A DNA stretch of 64,000 nucleotides from Ustulina deusta (lineage: Eukaryota > Ascomycota > Sordariomycetes > Xylariales > Xylariaceae): assembly GCA_023159155.1 (NCBI GenBank), contig JAJNNX010000001.1, positions 2,666,001 to 2,730,000 on the forward strand, written 5' to 3'. The translations under genes and the position numbers were made by a program. Under the pieces are notes generated by a model that did no database searches, was not told the origin of the DNA, and was given only the letters and a program-made list of their open reading frames with translations. Shown here one piece after another: positions 9,551 to 22,040 of the stretch (positions are counted from its first letter, which is position 1; each line of letters starts with the position of its first letter).

Positions 9551-11323
9551 GTGGCTCCGGTTGGACTAGGTGACTAGTGGAAACTTAGCCACAGATTTAT
9601 ATAGCCAGAGACCGTGACATAGTATCTCGACTGTTTTAGCCCGCCCGACCGAATCAAAACAGGCTCAAGACTTTACAACACAAGTAGGTCCTAACCTGAT
9701 GGGTTGATGAAGGGTGAGATTACCTTGGTTGCTTCTCCCCCTGCTCCAAAATCTTTGTCCAACACTTGGTCAGTCCTGATAGTCGAGCCGAATATTCGGT
9801 GGGAAAGAAGAGTTAGTTAGTCTGTCATACCCCGAGCAGCTTGACGCATTGGCAGCAAGCCGCCAAATACAGGTAGGCCAGTGCCTTGTTTCTATACAAC
9901 TGCTACGATGGTTTTGTTTCTTTCCTCCAAGGCCACACTCGTCTCCATTGCATATCAATAACCCATACCATTTCGCTTACGGCACTTACGTTACCTAAAA
10001 CACGCACTTTCTGAATAGCATCCTGACCTAATAGGTAGCTCTGTTGCGGCAAAATAAGATAGCATTCATCCCAACGATTTCAAACCGGATCTCTCCTAGA
10101 CTATACTCTCAACTGCAGGGTACAAGTTAGCACGGCCAGGGCGAAGAGATACCAAGTTTTGCAGCTTCTCAGACGCATCTCGTCTGATCATTGTAAAGGC
10201 GAAGAGACGACCAAGTGTTAGCGGCTTGTCGACATTATATTCCCCCCTAGGTTCAAGAGCGGAAGCGATAGCAAAAGCTAAGCTTCATTGCTTTTGAATT
10301 CAAGGACCTACTTCAAGCCGTGCCCCGAGCAGTGTTAGGTGGTTTTAAAATAGACACGCTGAACGATGTAGATAGAAGGGAAGTATTCAATTTAAAAAAA
10401 AAAAAACTACCTAACTGATGAACACAGTAAGTATGAATAATTCATACTATTGCTGCTAATGACGTTGGTATAAAGCTGTGGTCTTGACAGCATCGGAACA
10501 CTAGATTTACCCGCGATAGTTGTATTGTAGCGAATGCGAACAGGAATACTACATATATCTCTTGAGATACCGGTTATGGCTGCTAGACCGGTGCATAAAG
10601 TAAGACGGGAATATATCCGCTAATAATGAGTGGGTTTTACACCTATAGTGACGATCCGTATAGTATCTTCGTCGTTGTGTTCAACCTAAACATAGACTGT
10701 GCGGACCTAAATCTCTTCGCTGCAATTATTCTCTCTCAGTGGTTACGATGCCAGGCACCCTATTTGAGGCGCTTGAATCACTTATATAACATATCTCACC
10801 GCGTGGGGGTCTTCGGTGGACTGTTTGTTTGATCTTGCGATCAAAACATAACTCTGTTATATGATAGAACCTACTCTCCATCTGCTACAGTATGATAATT
10901 TCCGATATTACAGCACAAGGGTGGTGTATATTTGAAGTCATGCAAGCACGCTTAAGCTTCTGCACAATTAAAGACTGCCAAGGCTGGGCTTGGGTTAAAA
11001 GCGGCATGGCTTAGTGAAATTCCCAGAAACCATATACAGGCTCAACTCAACACAGGACTACAACAGGTCTGGAGAGGCCGGACTGGCACTACAAGTACAG
11101 CACCACAAAACCTAGTTTCAGACAACTCGTTTTTACATGCACGTATAGACACGAGGATTTCATTACCTACATATTCCCATTCTGCCAGAGGGTGTATACT
11201 AGATAAGTATGCAATGAATTAAACCCGCTGAGTGAATAACCATGTTCTTTACCGTTCGTTCGCGCTAGACTATGAATACGCGACTGACGGGTCCCTCGTC
11301 TGTCGAAGCTTCGATCACATCTC
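9551..11323. other. Spacer between NLR and DCP2
   Basis: About 1.8 kb with no gene seen. It contains a 13-A run near 10394-10406, a perfect palindrome AGTATGAATAATTCATACT near 10430, and repeat copy B at 10981-11025. ORFs here (such as 10626-10832) have no recognisable content. The DCP2 3' UTR is expected at the right end. Confidence 0.5.
10981..11025 (+). repeat. Copy B of the diverged direct repeat flanking the NLR gene
   Basis: Same orientation as copy A at 4864-4909, with the shared core TAAAAGCGGCATGGCT and ending GAAATTCCCA. The two copies lie 6.1 kb apart with the NLR gene between them. Confidence 0.55.
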
Positions 11324-14097
11324 TCAGCTCTTTGCATTGTGTGAGGCGTTCTCCAAGAAACCAAGCAAGAAGTTCCGATCTGCGGGCGATAGAAGCGTTG
11401 CACTATTACGTCTTGACCCCTGCGAAGCGAACGAAGCCAATCGAGATCGAGGCATTGGTCCAGGGCCAGCAGCCATGTGTTCAGACCCCATCGTATCCTT
11501 ACCCATGCTTTGCTCAGCTTCCGGCTGTGGCTTTCCTAGGATGGACAACAATGTGTTTTTGTGTTCCACTGTCGAGTTCTGCCGAGGCTTGATCATACCG
11601 GGCGTAGGAAGCGTCGAAGTAGACGGGGAGCCCCGTAATTGGGATAGAGGGTTCGACGCGTTACCTTGGCTCCCGCCATACGGATAAGATGCTGCGGCAT
11701 GTGTCTGAGCTTGACTGGCTGCTTGCTTTGGAGACTGCACCCTCGTATTTAGGTAACTCTGATAAGGAGACATTTGACCCCGAGGCGACATATGGCGTCG
11801 AGGAGACATCTGGCCCCGTGATGACGCTGGACTCGGGTGAGAACGCACCGGTAAATGCATGGCAGCCTCATTGGAGTTTCGTGTAGATAGTGCTGGACTA
11901 CGGGCTGATCCTCGACTAGGGCCACGGCGTAATATAGAATGTGCACCATAAGGTAGATTAAGCTCAGGGTTCCATTGTATGGGCTGCCCATTCTCCCGAG
12001 CAGCGGCTTTTAGAACATCAGCAGTCGATGGGCCTTGTTTCGTGCGCTGTTGCTTTGGTGAGTCGGTTTTATTCGTTCGAGGAACAGTCGGTGGTAATGA
12101 CGCGCCTTGGCCATCGACCTGGTTTTGAGGTACAGTAGATAGCCCAGTCTTCAACAGACCTAGCAGCGAGACACGGTGCTGGTCAGTTGGTGCAACAGGC
12201 CGGTTGTTACCGCGCGAAAAAGGAGCTGGCGCATTCATGGTTGCTGCAGGATATGCAGTTGGTGGCAGAGTCGCGCCGCCGTACTGGCCACGGAATTCGG
12301 CCTCGGACATATGCATTCGTTGTACTTGGCGTTGACCCTCTGCTTGGGCCGGTACGTTACTAGTCAAAGGTGGAGGATGCGAAGTATATTGCTGCGCTGC
12401 TGAAGCTGGTAAGCTATCCCCCTTTAATACATTTAACAAGTTGACGGAATGTGCAGCTAATTGAGGCCCATGTTTTACACGACTATCAATGCCTCGGTGC
12501 GGATGCGATTGATGCTGGGCACTCGCGGGTGCAGGGTGAAAACCTTGAGCCATTCTAGGAGGAGCGAACTGATCGACTGCACCTGCAGCATGGGGTGACG
12601 AGGCCAAATCACGTAAATCACGTAAAAGCATCTCCTTTTGGACTTGAGGCGGCAAAGGTTGCGGATGCAATAGCTGAACAGGTGGGTTTTCCGTTTGGCG
12701 TGTTACCTGAGGAATTTCATTCGTGATAAAGACTCGGGGTCGAGGTCTATGATGAAGATACTGTTGTTGGAGAGACGGGCCAGTATTCGAGTTGAGAGGG
12801 AACGATGACGGTGGCGAAGAATCGGACATTGGTACACCTTGCGCCTGCCTGTGATGCTGCAGAGTCGATGGGCGAGGCGCATTTGTGATTTCTTGGTCAC
12901 GAAGATCATGAGGCTGGCTACGACCCTGGTCTGTGACCAATCCTGTGCTGACCATCTTAGGTTGTAGAATGGACAATAATGCCTGCCCGGCCTGCTGGTT
13001 TGAAGTTTGAGGTGGTAACTGGAGACCCTGTGTTGGAGGTTTGATTTGGAGTAACCGCTGTAACTCTTTAGTTGCGCTATCGATGTTTTCCGGGTGTGAG
13101 CTGGAGGCGGGTGGTGGAGCCGGCTCGTGAAGCATGTTGTCATCTGTTAGGTTTTCGTCGTAGAAGGTTGGTGGATGATGGTGTCCAGTATAAGTTGGGG
13201 TACTCTGCACGTCCGCCTTCTTTTGCTTCAGAACCCATTGTCTTAGCTGCACCATGAACGGCGCAACCATGTAGAACTTCTCCTGAGAAGTTGTTCCAGG
13301 TGCTTGATTCTTTCCGACGCCTTTCTTCTTCCTATAGGCCGGCAGCTCGGAGAGCTTATACCATTTGATATCACCTATCTCTTTCCTTGTTCTCGTTTCG
13401 AAAACGGTGTTCTCTGGAATGCCACGGAAGACGTAAAGCCGCACCTGCTGGTCATGCATAGTGACCTCGAGGGGGTGAACAGGTGCATTCTTCTCAACCA
13501 GGCCAGCAGCGCGGAGATCGTACCCTGTCTCCTCGTATACCTCTCGAATTGCGCAGTCGATATCGTCTTCGTCCTTGTTGATCTTCCCTCGGGGAAAACT
13601 CCAACTCGCCCCCTTTTTGTATCCTCTAACGAGTACTGCAGCATCCATAGCGTCATTGAGCATGACGGCCCCTCGGACGGGGACTCTCGTCTTATATTGC
13701 ATGAATTCATCGAAGGCCTTGAGGTGGATATCGGCGGAGAAGGACGCGAGAAGAGGGCAGTGCTGGAACATCTTCAGACTGAAGGTCCTTAACGACATGG
13801 AGGGCAAGGCGGGATCTAGGGGTCGAATAAAATCTTCGTAGAACCATTGCGCTTCCTCAATTTGAAAGCAGATGCGCGCTACCGACGAGAGGTCCTCTCG
13901 GGGGAGGTTTATGATGAATCGGACGCAGAGGTCGTCCAGCCCTAGGAGCTTCTGTCAGATACTTGCGAATCAACGCGAACGATGACCGTTTCTTCGAATC
14001 GCAATGTTGATGGCTCCATGATGGCGACCATCCGAACACGGGAGAGGCATGGTTGTGGCAACATACAATCTTCTAGGGACATTTTTTCTTGGGCCAT
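11324..14097 (-). CDS. DCP2: mRNA-decapping enzyme subunit DCP2
   Basis: Two exons, 14097-14067 and 13941-11324. The 125-nt intron (GTATGT donor, CCTAG acceptor) splits the Trp codon of LEDWLDDLCVRFIINLP. The product is 882 aa. The N-terminus carries the Dcp2 box A helical domain that binds Dcp1 (residues ~1-95). A Nudix hydrolase domain follows, with the Nudix box GKINKDEDDIDCAIREVYEE (about residue 130), which cleaves the 5' cap to start mRNA decay in the cytoplasm and P-bodies. The remaining ~600 residues are Pro/Gln/Ser-rich and disordered, but contain spaced short leucine motifs (ELQRLLQIK, ALLSILQPK, NLLNVLKGD, SLLGLLKTG, TLLSILGKP). These match the helical leucine-rich motifs that bind Edc3 and related factors. 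Reading from 13807 alone would lose the Dcp1-binding domain. Confidence 0.95.
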
Positions 14098-15965
14098 GTT
14101 GACCTCGACTGGCTTGCATGACCAAGGTTATCTGGCTGAAGTGAGAGGGGTCAATGGGAGAAGGAGAGGGGGCGTGGTCTGATATCGCCGCGGATGTTTG
14201 GGAGAACCAAGAGCCAGCGGGGCGACTGCCGATTGCGCTCGGCGGCGAATGTTCGGAGTGAGCTACGGATGGCGTCAAGAAGAGATGTTGTCAATAGAAA
14301 CAAAAATTGGTGCAAGTTGTCTGTCTGTTTGCGAGAATACTGGGGAGGGCTTCGAGGTGCTCTATTGCGAGGCTGGCGCGAAGAGGAGAGGGGATATATT
14401 GCTTGCGTGGCAGAAAGTTGATAAGTGAGGTAGCAGTGGTGATTTGACTTGGTTACGTGGTTGGCGATGCCCAACCTGTCTGGCGTGGCGTAGCGTCTAG
14501 GTACCCTGGCGGGCTCTTGCTCATGGCCCCAGATGCTTTGCGTTGCTATGGGTACTTGGTCTAGTCGTGGCTGAGAGAGTGGGACAGGCCAGTGGCTTAG
14601 GTACATGTGGCTAGGCACCCAGGTATCTACCTCGCAGTATGTAGGCATACATTATGTACCTACATATGTGCTTAGATACTGCACAGTGTAGATAGTGACG
14701 TTCTCAAAACAATAACGCAGGTACTTAACCCATCTTGGTAAGTTCATTAGTTCATTAGTACCATTTCACTCAATGATAGTTACAATACGGGAATGGCAGT
14801 TTATTGCACATTTAATTCTACTTCTTGATTCATTACCTATCCTACCTACATGAGGGCATCCGATTCAGAGAGTTTACACGTAGCGTGACACAATTAGCAA
14901 AAGGTATTGGTCCACTACCTACATAATGTAGGTATTCTGTCTTCGCTCATGGAGGATGTATTTCATTGGTCAATTTTTAGCTGCTTTTCAAGTCCCACAT
15001 CAATCATTGTACCCTGTCACGGAAGCCACAGCGATGTATGGTGCTATCCAACCAAATCAGATGCGTTTTGTTTGTTATGCCTATTGTTGTATGAAATAGA
15101 AAGTCGAAAGTATAATCCGGAAACCAACTCCAAAATTATTAAGCCGCTAAACAATCTTTGGTATTATTCCAAAACAGCTACATATTCTATGTATTGATTC
15201 CGCAGGTCATGATATGTTTAAAGCGGGTGCTATTCAGGTACAGCAGAAATGATCAGAATCTTACCTTATCAATTATTGTCAAAGAAAATAGTGAATGCCA
15301 CACTAGCACATCGGCACGCCCAAAATTTAGTCTGGTCATACCTATAGTTACTAACGCCAAATGCCACCATTCAGAGGTAGTTATGGCTTAGGTATGCGTA
15401 CTTGGAAAAGTGAGCGGTGTAGGTAGGTGTTGGGAACCGCTTCTAATTTTAGTGCCGGGAACTAGGTACCCTATTTTGCGGGCCCAGTACCACAGAATCG
15501 GGTCGAGAGTGGGCCGGCAATTAGTTCACTAAGTACTTAGGTACCGAGGTAGGGATTAGAAAGAATGCTCATCTTGCTGTAAAAAATATTAGTTCATAGC
15601 TTGTGGAAGTCAAATATCAATGCTGCCTATGGCACGAGATGGCCTGGAGCTGAAAATAGCCATTGAGGCAGCCGTAACGTGAAAACCAAGGCTCGACGTC
15701 ACATAAGTAGGAAATAGACGGATGACACACAAAAATTATGACATAAAACATTGAGATCTCTTATTTCGTTCCAGGGCAACCATCTTGCAATTGGGTATCC
15801 CTAACTCCAATACTCCCCATATTGCAGCTTCGTCCTCGATATCCCACAGGTTATTCCACAAGCTGCATTTTTTATTGCGCCTCACTTACCGAGAAGGCGA
15901 CGGGATATGGGGCGTCGATTTGGCCCCTCCTCTAGGCAACTTTATTTCTAGATAGATGTCGTGGG
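14098..15965. other. DCP2 promoter side and spacer, no gene seen
   Basis: About 1.9 kb between the DCP2 start and the stop of the next minus-strand gene. It is AT-rich from about 14640, with repeated TAGGTA/TACCTA elements near 14640-14730 and 15530. ORFs at 14151-14648 (minus) and 14907-15391 (plus) show no recognisable domain. Confidence 0.5.
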
Positions 15966-17689
15966 TTATCCTGTGACATCAACAGCGCTTAGCATCTCAG
16001 ACGACGTGTCGAACTTATCGTCACTCTCGTTGTTGTCATCGTCATCGAGGCGAAGCATGTCAAATCGATTGCGTGTGCCAGCCACCGGCGTCTTTGCAGG
16101 AGGAGGATGCGGCTTAACCGGCGCCCTTTGAATGATCTCAAAGGGTTGATCGCACTCGTCAACATCCCACTCTATCTTAGACCCCTTGTATTTCCTAAAA
16201 TAGGCCGGTCAGATTTGTATGATGCCTTGTGTCAGCAGGAGACCTACGCGCGGCTCATCATGCATGTCCTCGCAAACATGGCATTGTGCACCGAATTGGT
16301 CTTTATGTAACAGCTCCCCCCGATGAACTCGACCTTGACCACAATTAGGTTATGTATGTGTTCCAGATCCTCGCGGACGCTGTCTTCGGTGTGGTGAGCA
16401 CCACAACGTCGAATTATCAAGTTTCGAGTAGCGCCGGCAGCGACCTTGTTCGCGACGTGCCCAGGGAGAATGAAATGTCGGTCGGCCCATTTAATGAAAA
16501 CCTAATTCACCGTTAGTAATTTAAATATGACTGCAAAAATATTGATTGCCTACCCTCTTATTCTTTATATAGATGTCGTTCTTTCTCGCGTGCTCGTAGA
16601 ACCGGACTGCATCCTCCTCCTGCACGAATGATACGGACGCAATGTGCTCAGCACTTCGGAGAAATACATCTAGCAATCGCCCACAACGCACTACACTTGT
16701 CACATCTCCGAGAGTGGCAAAGGTAGGCAATCCGCAAAGCGCAATCGTTCGTTTACACATTCGAGGGTAGATGGGCTTTTGGATTTGATGGAACGGGTCA
16801 ATGTGTCCATCTGTTGGTCCGTCGGCGGAATAGGAAGGAGTAAAAGTGCCTCCTAGGTGTTCATGACTGCTCCAACCATGACTCTCTTCCAAGACAAAAG
16901 GTCTGGATCCTCCATTGAAGTATGAAATGTTTCCAGAAGTACCATTTGCGGTAGAGCTGTAGTTGGTATAAGATGCTGCCTGAAAGGTGGAACTTGGGTA
17001 CACAGCCTGTTTAGGACGCGCTTCTGGGCCATCGCTCTGGTTGCGATTGTAGGGGTGTGTAATAACCACGTAGGGATCGGTTTCGTTAGCACTAGTAGCA
17101 TCTTGGACGAGTGTCTAACGATTGTCAATGGAGCCGAGGAAGAAATGACAGGATCAGGGACATAGAGATACCGGGGCGGATACGGCTGTGGCGCGCCATA
17201 TTGGAGACTTACAGCGATATTCTCTTCCGTGACACCGGCTCCCAAGAGGCTCCCTTTTAGGTTCGCTAGGAAACATTAGCTAGTTCTTGATACATATCAC
17301 TGCGTTGTGGTCATCAAATGGAGTAGTTGCTTACCAAATTGACGCGAAAGTAAGACAAGATTTTCGTAATCTTTCTTGGGCACTAGCACGATTGTCTCAT
17401 CATCGCAAGCGAATTGCGTTGCACCTAGGCCATCGTTCTAGTGACGAGTCACTTAGTTAGAGAACAACAGACACCGAGAAGATGCCCTTAAAATGGGAAC
17501 GCACTTGATTGGCCCTAGACAGCAACATTGTATTAGGTTTTCGGTACGGCAACACAGGTAGAGCAGCATCGCGAGACTTAAATAGATTTTTTGGACATGA
17601 ATGGCAGGGAGACTTGGGCCTCACCTCCGCAGGATAGTTTCGAAATAGGCCCGGTCAATTGTGACGGGATCTGCTATGGAAGCTGGCAT
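15966..17689 (-). CDS. nrd1-like RNA-binding protein with two RRM-type domains
   Basis: Seven exons: 17689-17625, 17514-17505, 17437-17335, 17265-17213, 17114-16554, 16501-16248 and 16194-15966. All joins keep phase, and the product is 424 aa. The N-terminus (VTIDRAYFETILRR, then DYENLVLLSRQFANLKGSL) resembles the conserved leader of fission-yeast Nrd1-type proteins. It is followed by a low-complexity Ser/Tyr/Asn segment. RRM 1 (RTIALCGLPTFATLGDVTSV ... ASVSFVQEEDAVRFYEHA) and RRM 2 (NLIIRRCGAHHTEDSVREDL ... VKVEFIGGSCYIKTNSVHNA) follow, then an acidic tail (RLDDDDNNESDD). Such proteins bind mRNA and influence differentiation timing; this copy has two RRMs rather than the four I recall for Nrd1, so it may be a short paralogue. 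Exon 2 is only 10 nt. The family call is by resemblance. Confidence 0.7.
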
Positions 17690-20600
17690 AGCGGGGCCGG
17701 AGAAGATCCTGTCCTTTCTTCTCCCAGAGGATCTGAAAAGATAGACGACGGGAGAGACAAACGAGTGTGGGAGGATGAGTAGGAAATATACTGATTTACT
17801 AGGGGTGAATTATATTAGGCGTTTGGGAGTCCAAATACAGGAGTGGCGGGGATCCACTGGATCTCGGCAGGCACCGTAGCAACAAGCCTGTGGACCTATA
17901 ATAACACAGGTCCCATGGGGTTGCCTTCCCTAGGTACCTATTTATGGATGTACGGTATATGGCAGGTACCAGGTTAGGCAGGGTACCTATGGTGTCACTA
18001 CCTAGCCTACATTTGGGTCGTTCTTGCCCGCAGCTGGTGCAAACAGGCATATAACTGCTGGCTGAGGGTGGTTAACTGGGAAAGTTGCCAGACCTTTCAT
18101 ATATACAAGATATACATTTACTTACGTATGTATGTAGACTACTAAGTGGTACCTGGGGGGATGCCTTCCTAAGATTTTGGTGCTGTGGTAGGGTAAGTGG
18201 AAATAGGCACAGATGTACAGATGTAATGAATACCTACATTCAGATATATTATCTAGTAGGTGTACCTACTTGGATCAAGAGCAATCACAACCCCCGCATG
18301 TTTGACAGATTTGCCAAGACAGCCTGGAACCAACCTGGGCAGTCACTTTACCGACTGCATACTTAAGTACTGGTAGCTACCTACTGTACATCTGTAAAAC
18401 CCTCTCAACATTACTTCAGCTGAGGATTGAAGGTGTTGTGATGCTATCTAGGTAGGTATCTTTAAATGTAGCGCCCTCCAGAGCATGCAACAGTCTACCT
18501 ACATAGGTAGCTAGGTTCGGTGCTTGCATTCTTTTTAGTCCTCTCATGAAGGTAAGAAAAGGTATCTCCTAGGCACCTCCTATTGCAATAGGAACATGCA
18601 TTGAACATGCATTGAGACATTCATGAATAGGTAGCACTGCTATCGACCGAACTTTTCTCCCCCAATCGATCAATCCTCCTGGTCAGAAGCCATTTCCAAG
18701 AGCCTTTGTACAAGCAATCGGCATGTCAGCCTTGATGTTAACCATCAACATCATGTGCTCTCCATTAGCAAATCACAGATCAAAGCACCCCTCACATAGT
18801 GAGAACAGCCTGCAGCTTTATTGCAAGGGATCGTCGGTCCAAGCAATCACAGCACTACCCTCCATAAAGGCTTCGCAGAGGTGGCACAGGAGGGGGGGCG
18901 CTCGTCGCATGGTGGACATATAAGAGAAAACTACTGGCAGTTGATAGATAGACAGATGACGTGCCCCAGTCTGGCCGGCTTCAACTGATGCCACTGGACT
19001 ACAGCATTTAACCGCTTAGTGTACAGTAGTATTCCAATGAGAGGTGAAGTACATCATGTGTCGTAGTAAGTCTGCTCGTTAATAAGGTTCCTTTGATTAA
19101 TGTCACCAACAACAATACCTACCACACTTATACGCAAGTTACTTGGTTCGCATTGGTGGGGTCCCTCATTTCTACATCATCGTTTCGAGATTTCTTTCTA
19201 ACTGCGTGAGCCCACTTGCTCCTAGTAATAGGTAAAAGGTACAGGGTAGCGAAATGAGAAGAGAAGAGAAAATAAAATAAAAGAAAAAGAAGTGAAGATG
19301 TTGAGGATATTTCCCATCTAAAGGCTTCGTTTGTTGCCCACTTCCAAGTTCCAACTGGAATGAACCGTCTTCTTATTGAGGCGCAGCTGATAGGTTCGCA
19401 AAAACTTAGCATCAACTTGGGACATTTATTACGTGGCTTCACTGATTGCTTCTGCAGTTCAACCTTAACATTCTAATACCTAGGCTATAGCATTCCACAC
19501 AAACTACTGTCAAAATTTATAGGTTGCTGCCATCTCGCCTAGACTTTGGCATCGGAATATCTATAATAACTATTCGTAAGGCTGGTCTCCTGCTAACTCG
19601 GTCGGCTTTGGAGTTTAAATGCCATCAAACGCTGGATTGATCAGACTCTACATAATCAACTAACTCGTTGGCAAGATATTCCTTGAGCGCTGGAGAATTA
19701 GTTGATTGTTTGATGGTGGTTGGATCGGGGGATTTTAATTTTGGAGGAGCATCATGTCTTAACTCTCGACAACTTGGAACACGGTTGTCACATGATAGGT
19801 ACCATAGTTCTGCTATAGCTCACTATATTATTGTTTGCGCCTTAGGGTGGGAAGAGGACGAGGAGAAGTAGGTATTGATACCTACCTCTAGAATAGCTGG
19901 ATGCCACGGCTTTTCAATAAGCACACCTTGCCTGTTATGAGCAAAACATCTCTTAGGTAATCTGTGTAGTACCTATAGGTACCTATGCGTAGGTGCACGA
20001 GCTCCACTACATCATGTACCTAGGTACCTGGCACTACGTGGAGGTAGGATTTGGTGGATGTGCGGGACTTTGATGGGAATACGATCTCGGGCTTAATTTA
20101 GTACATTTCTACCTGGAGACTTGTATCCAGTATGAGAAAAGGCAAATACGGCACTACACAACGTGCCACGAGCACAACACCAAACCCAACAATAACAATA
20201 AGCTTGTTCACCGTCCACGATGTGTAGCGGACAGCAAAGATAGGTCGTCTTTTATTTATTTTTAGTCTCCCTTTCTTTCCTCCTTCTTTTTTATTCTAAC
20301 TTTTTAATATTCTTTCTGACAATGCCTTTCTCAAAATTTAGCGCGACAGGGATGACTGTTGGCAGCTCTCGCCTTGATTTCAATCCATTCCGGGTACTCA
20401 GCCGGGGGCGAGCAGGGGCTTGTTCAGGCTTGCTGTTTTTTCCCCTTAGAGACCCGGGCAACTGCTTAGACCTCCCGCCACCACTGCCACCACTGATGAT
20501 CTCCATTGCTGGGATTGATTATGCCCGCCAAACCTTTCTGGTCTTGGTCGCATGCACCCACGGCCTAATGCTCGTGTTCGCTAGGCCAATGGCGGACCAA

Positions 20601-21109
20601 TAGAATCTGGGTCATGCCCTTCCCGCCTGGCTCCGGACATCATCTCATCTTCCTGCTTTGCTTTTCTGTCACCTTCACCTCTAAACCGTATCAATGAATT
20701 GATGAGACCAGACGTCTTCCATCCCCTGCAGTAGTGCTTTCTCTCGCAAAACACTGTCGTTCGCTCCAGAGAAAATCTGCATCATTCGCTCGCATTTTTC
20801 ACTCGTTGGCGAACCCCGAACTTTCGTTTAAAATTGCATTTGGCGTTTGTTTTCCTTCCCTGCGGCGTGCAACCATCGCATCGGCTCGAGAAAGGGGTCC
20901 AACCACCCGACGACCGACGTGACCGGCCGCAACATCTGACGGAACCCTTCCTTTCCGGGCCGCACGTTGCGATCCAAACGCCACGAAGCTGAACGATTTC
21001 AACTCGTTGTCAAAGGACCCCTGGAATCGATCACTTCCCATCTCTCCGGGTCGACCAAACATCCTATTACTGCATAGCATTGTCACATTCCATCCTTTAA
21101 ACCACCAAG
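17690..21109. other. 3.4-kb gene-poor spacer
   Basis: No gene recognised. The text is AT-rich, with many AGGTACCT/TACCTAGG palindromes (for example 17930-17945, 18155, 19980-20030) and a short tandem TTGAACATGCA duplication near 18590-18615. From about 20240 it becomes pyrimidine-rich and looks like promoter and 5' UTR of the gene starting at 21110. Short ORFs at 18085, 18723, 19668 and 20322 show no family features. Confidence 0.5.
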
Positions 21110-22040
21110 ATGAAGAGCCCCCAGCAAATATTGACCATCGCCCTTGCTTTGTCGCCCTTGGCTGCAGCATGGGCTCAGTGGTTGCCTGACCTAGATTCGT
21201 TAGTGGCCAGGCAGGACGATGGATCCTCTAGTAAGTGTACCAAGACATGTAAAATCTCGACGCCTCCGACGTTATATTAACGTTCGTCCAGCCCAAGAAG
21301 ACAAACCTACGCAAACACCATCACCCAAAGGCTCAGTTAGCTCTGACGCCCCTGAAGAAACTGGCACCTCCAAGCCCAGCCAATCCAGTAAGGGTGACGA
21401 CGACAACAATGGCGGCTCTTCCACCACGACCGGGACAAAGTCCGCTACGGGAACCAGCAAAACCAGCAAGACCACCGGCGCGAAGCACACAACGTTCAAC
21501 GAGTTAGATCCGGCCGGTAGCGTGGCCATGATCGACCCGCCGGCAACAGCAGCGATGACATTGTACCGAATCGACAACACGGATCCCATCACATGGAAGT
21601 GGAACTACACGTCGCTCCAGGGAAAACCATCGGCCATCGACGTGCTGATCTCGTGCTCCAAGGCGACGGCGACGTGGACGTTGACGCAGAACATGACATT
21701 CGCGCCCACCGCCACCTTCACATGGGACTCGAACAAATTCCAGCAGGAGCAGATCGGGAACCAGCTTCCCGTCGAGCAGTACACGCTGATCGTCTACGAC
21801 TCGGACGGATCCTTTACCGACACGGCCCAGCCCGGATACCTCGCGCCGTACTCCGGCTTCCAGTTTGGCCTGTATACGGCCAGGCCCTACGACAACCTCT
21901 CCGAGTGGAAGTGCGTCACCTGCAGCGCGGCACCTGGTGGTCCCCTCGAGCGCCAAGCCCTTGGCTTCGCCGTCACCATGACTCTGCTCACCGTCCTCAG
22001 CTTCACGTGGTACGTGACAGGAATTGCAGCGCTGATATAA
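21110..22040 (+). CDS. DUF7137-type secreted or membrane-anchored protein
   Basis: Two exons, 21110-21230 and 21292-22040, with a 61-nt intron (GTAAGT donor, TCCAG acceptor); the product is 289 aa. The first exon encodes a signal peptide (ILTIALALSPLAAAWA). After it comes a Ser/Thr/Lys/Gly-rich low-complexity linker (residues ~45-105), likely O-glycosylated. A beta-rich domain follows, with PAGSVAMIDPPA, TWKWNYTSL, TFTWDSNKF, YTLIVYDSDGS and PGYLAPYSGFQFGLY, which I recognise as DUF7137. A hydrophobic helix (FAVTMTLLTVLSFTWYVTGI) ends the protein and probably anchors it. The function of the family is unknown; the layout suggests a cell-surface or secretory-pathway protein. Starting at 21219 would remove the signal peptide. 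Confidence 0.85.

Noticed and set aside
8790..9569. Plus-strand ORFs with internal repeats (8790-9260 and 9267-9569)
   Set aside because: Alternate-frame readings of the ankyrin-coding repeats; repetition comes from the 99-bp DNA units.
11232..13841. Several plus-strand ORFs over DCP2
   Set aside because: All antisense to the well-supported DCP2 exon, with no recognisable domain.
14151..14648. 165-codon minus-strand ORF upstream of DCP2
   Set aside because: Overlaps the DCP2 promoter and 5' UTR and has no protein-like features.
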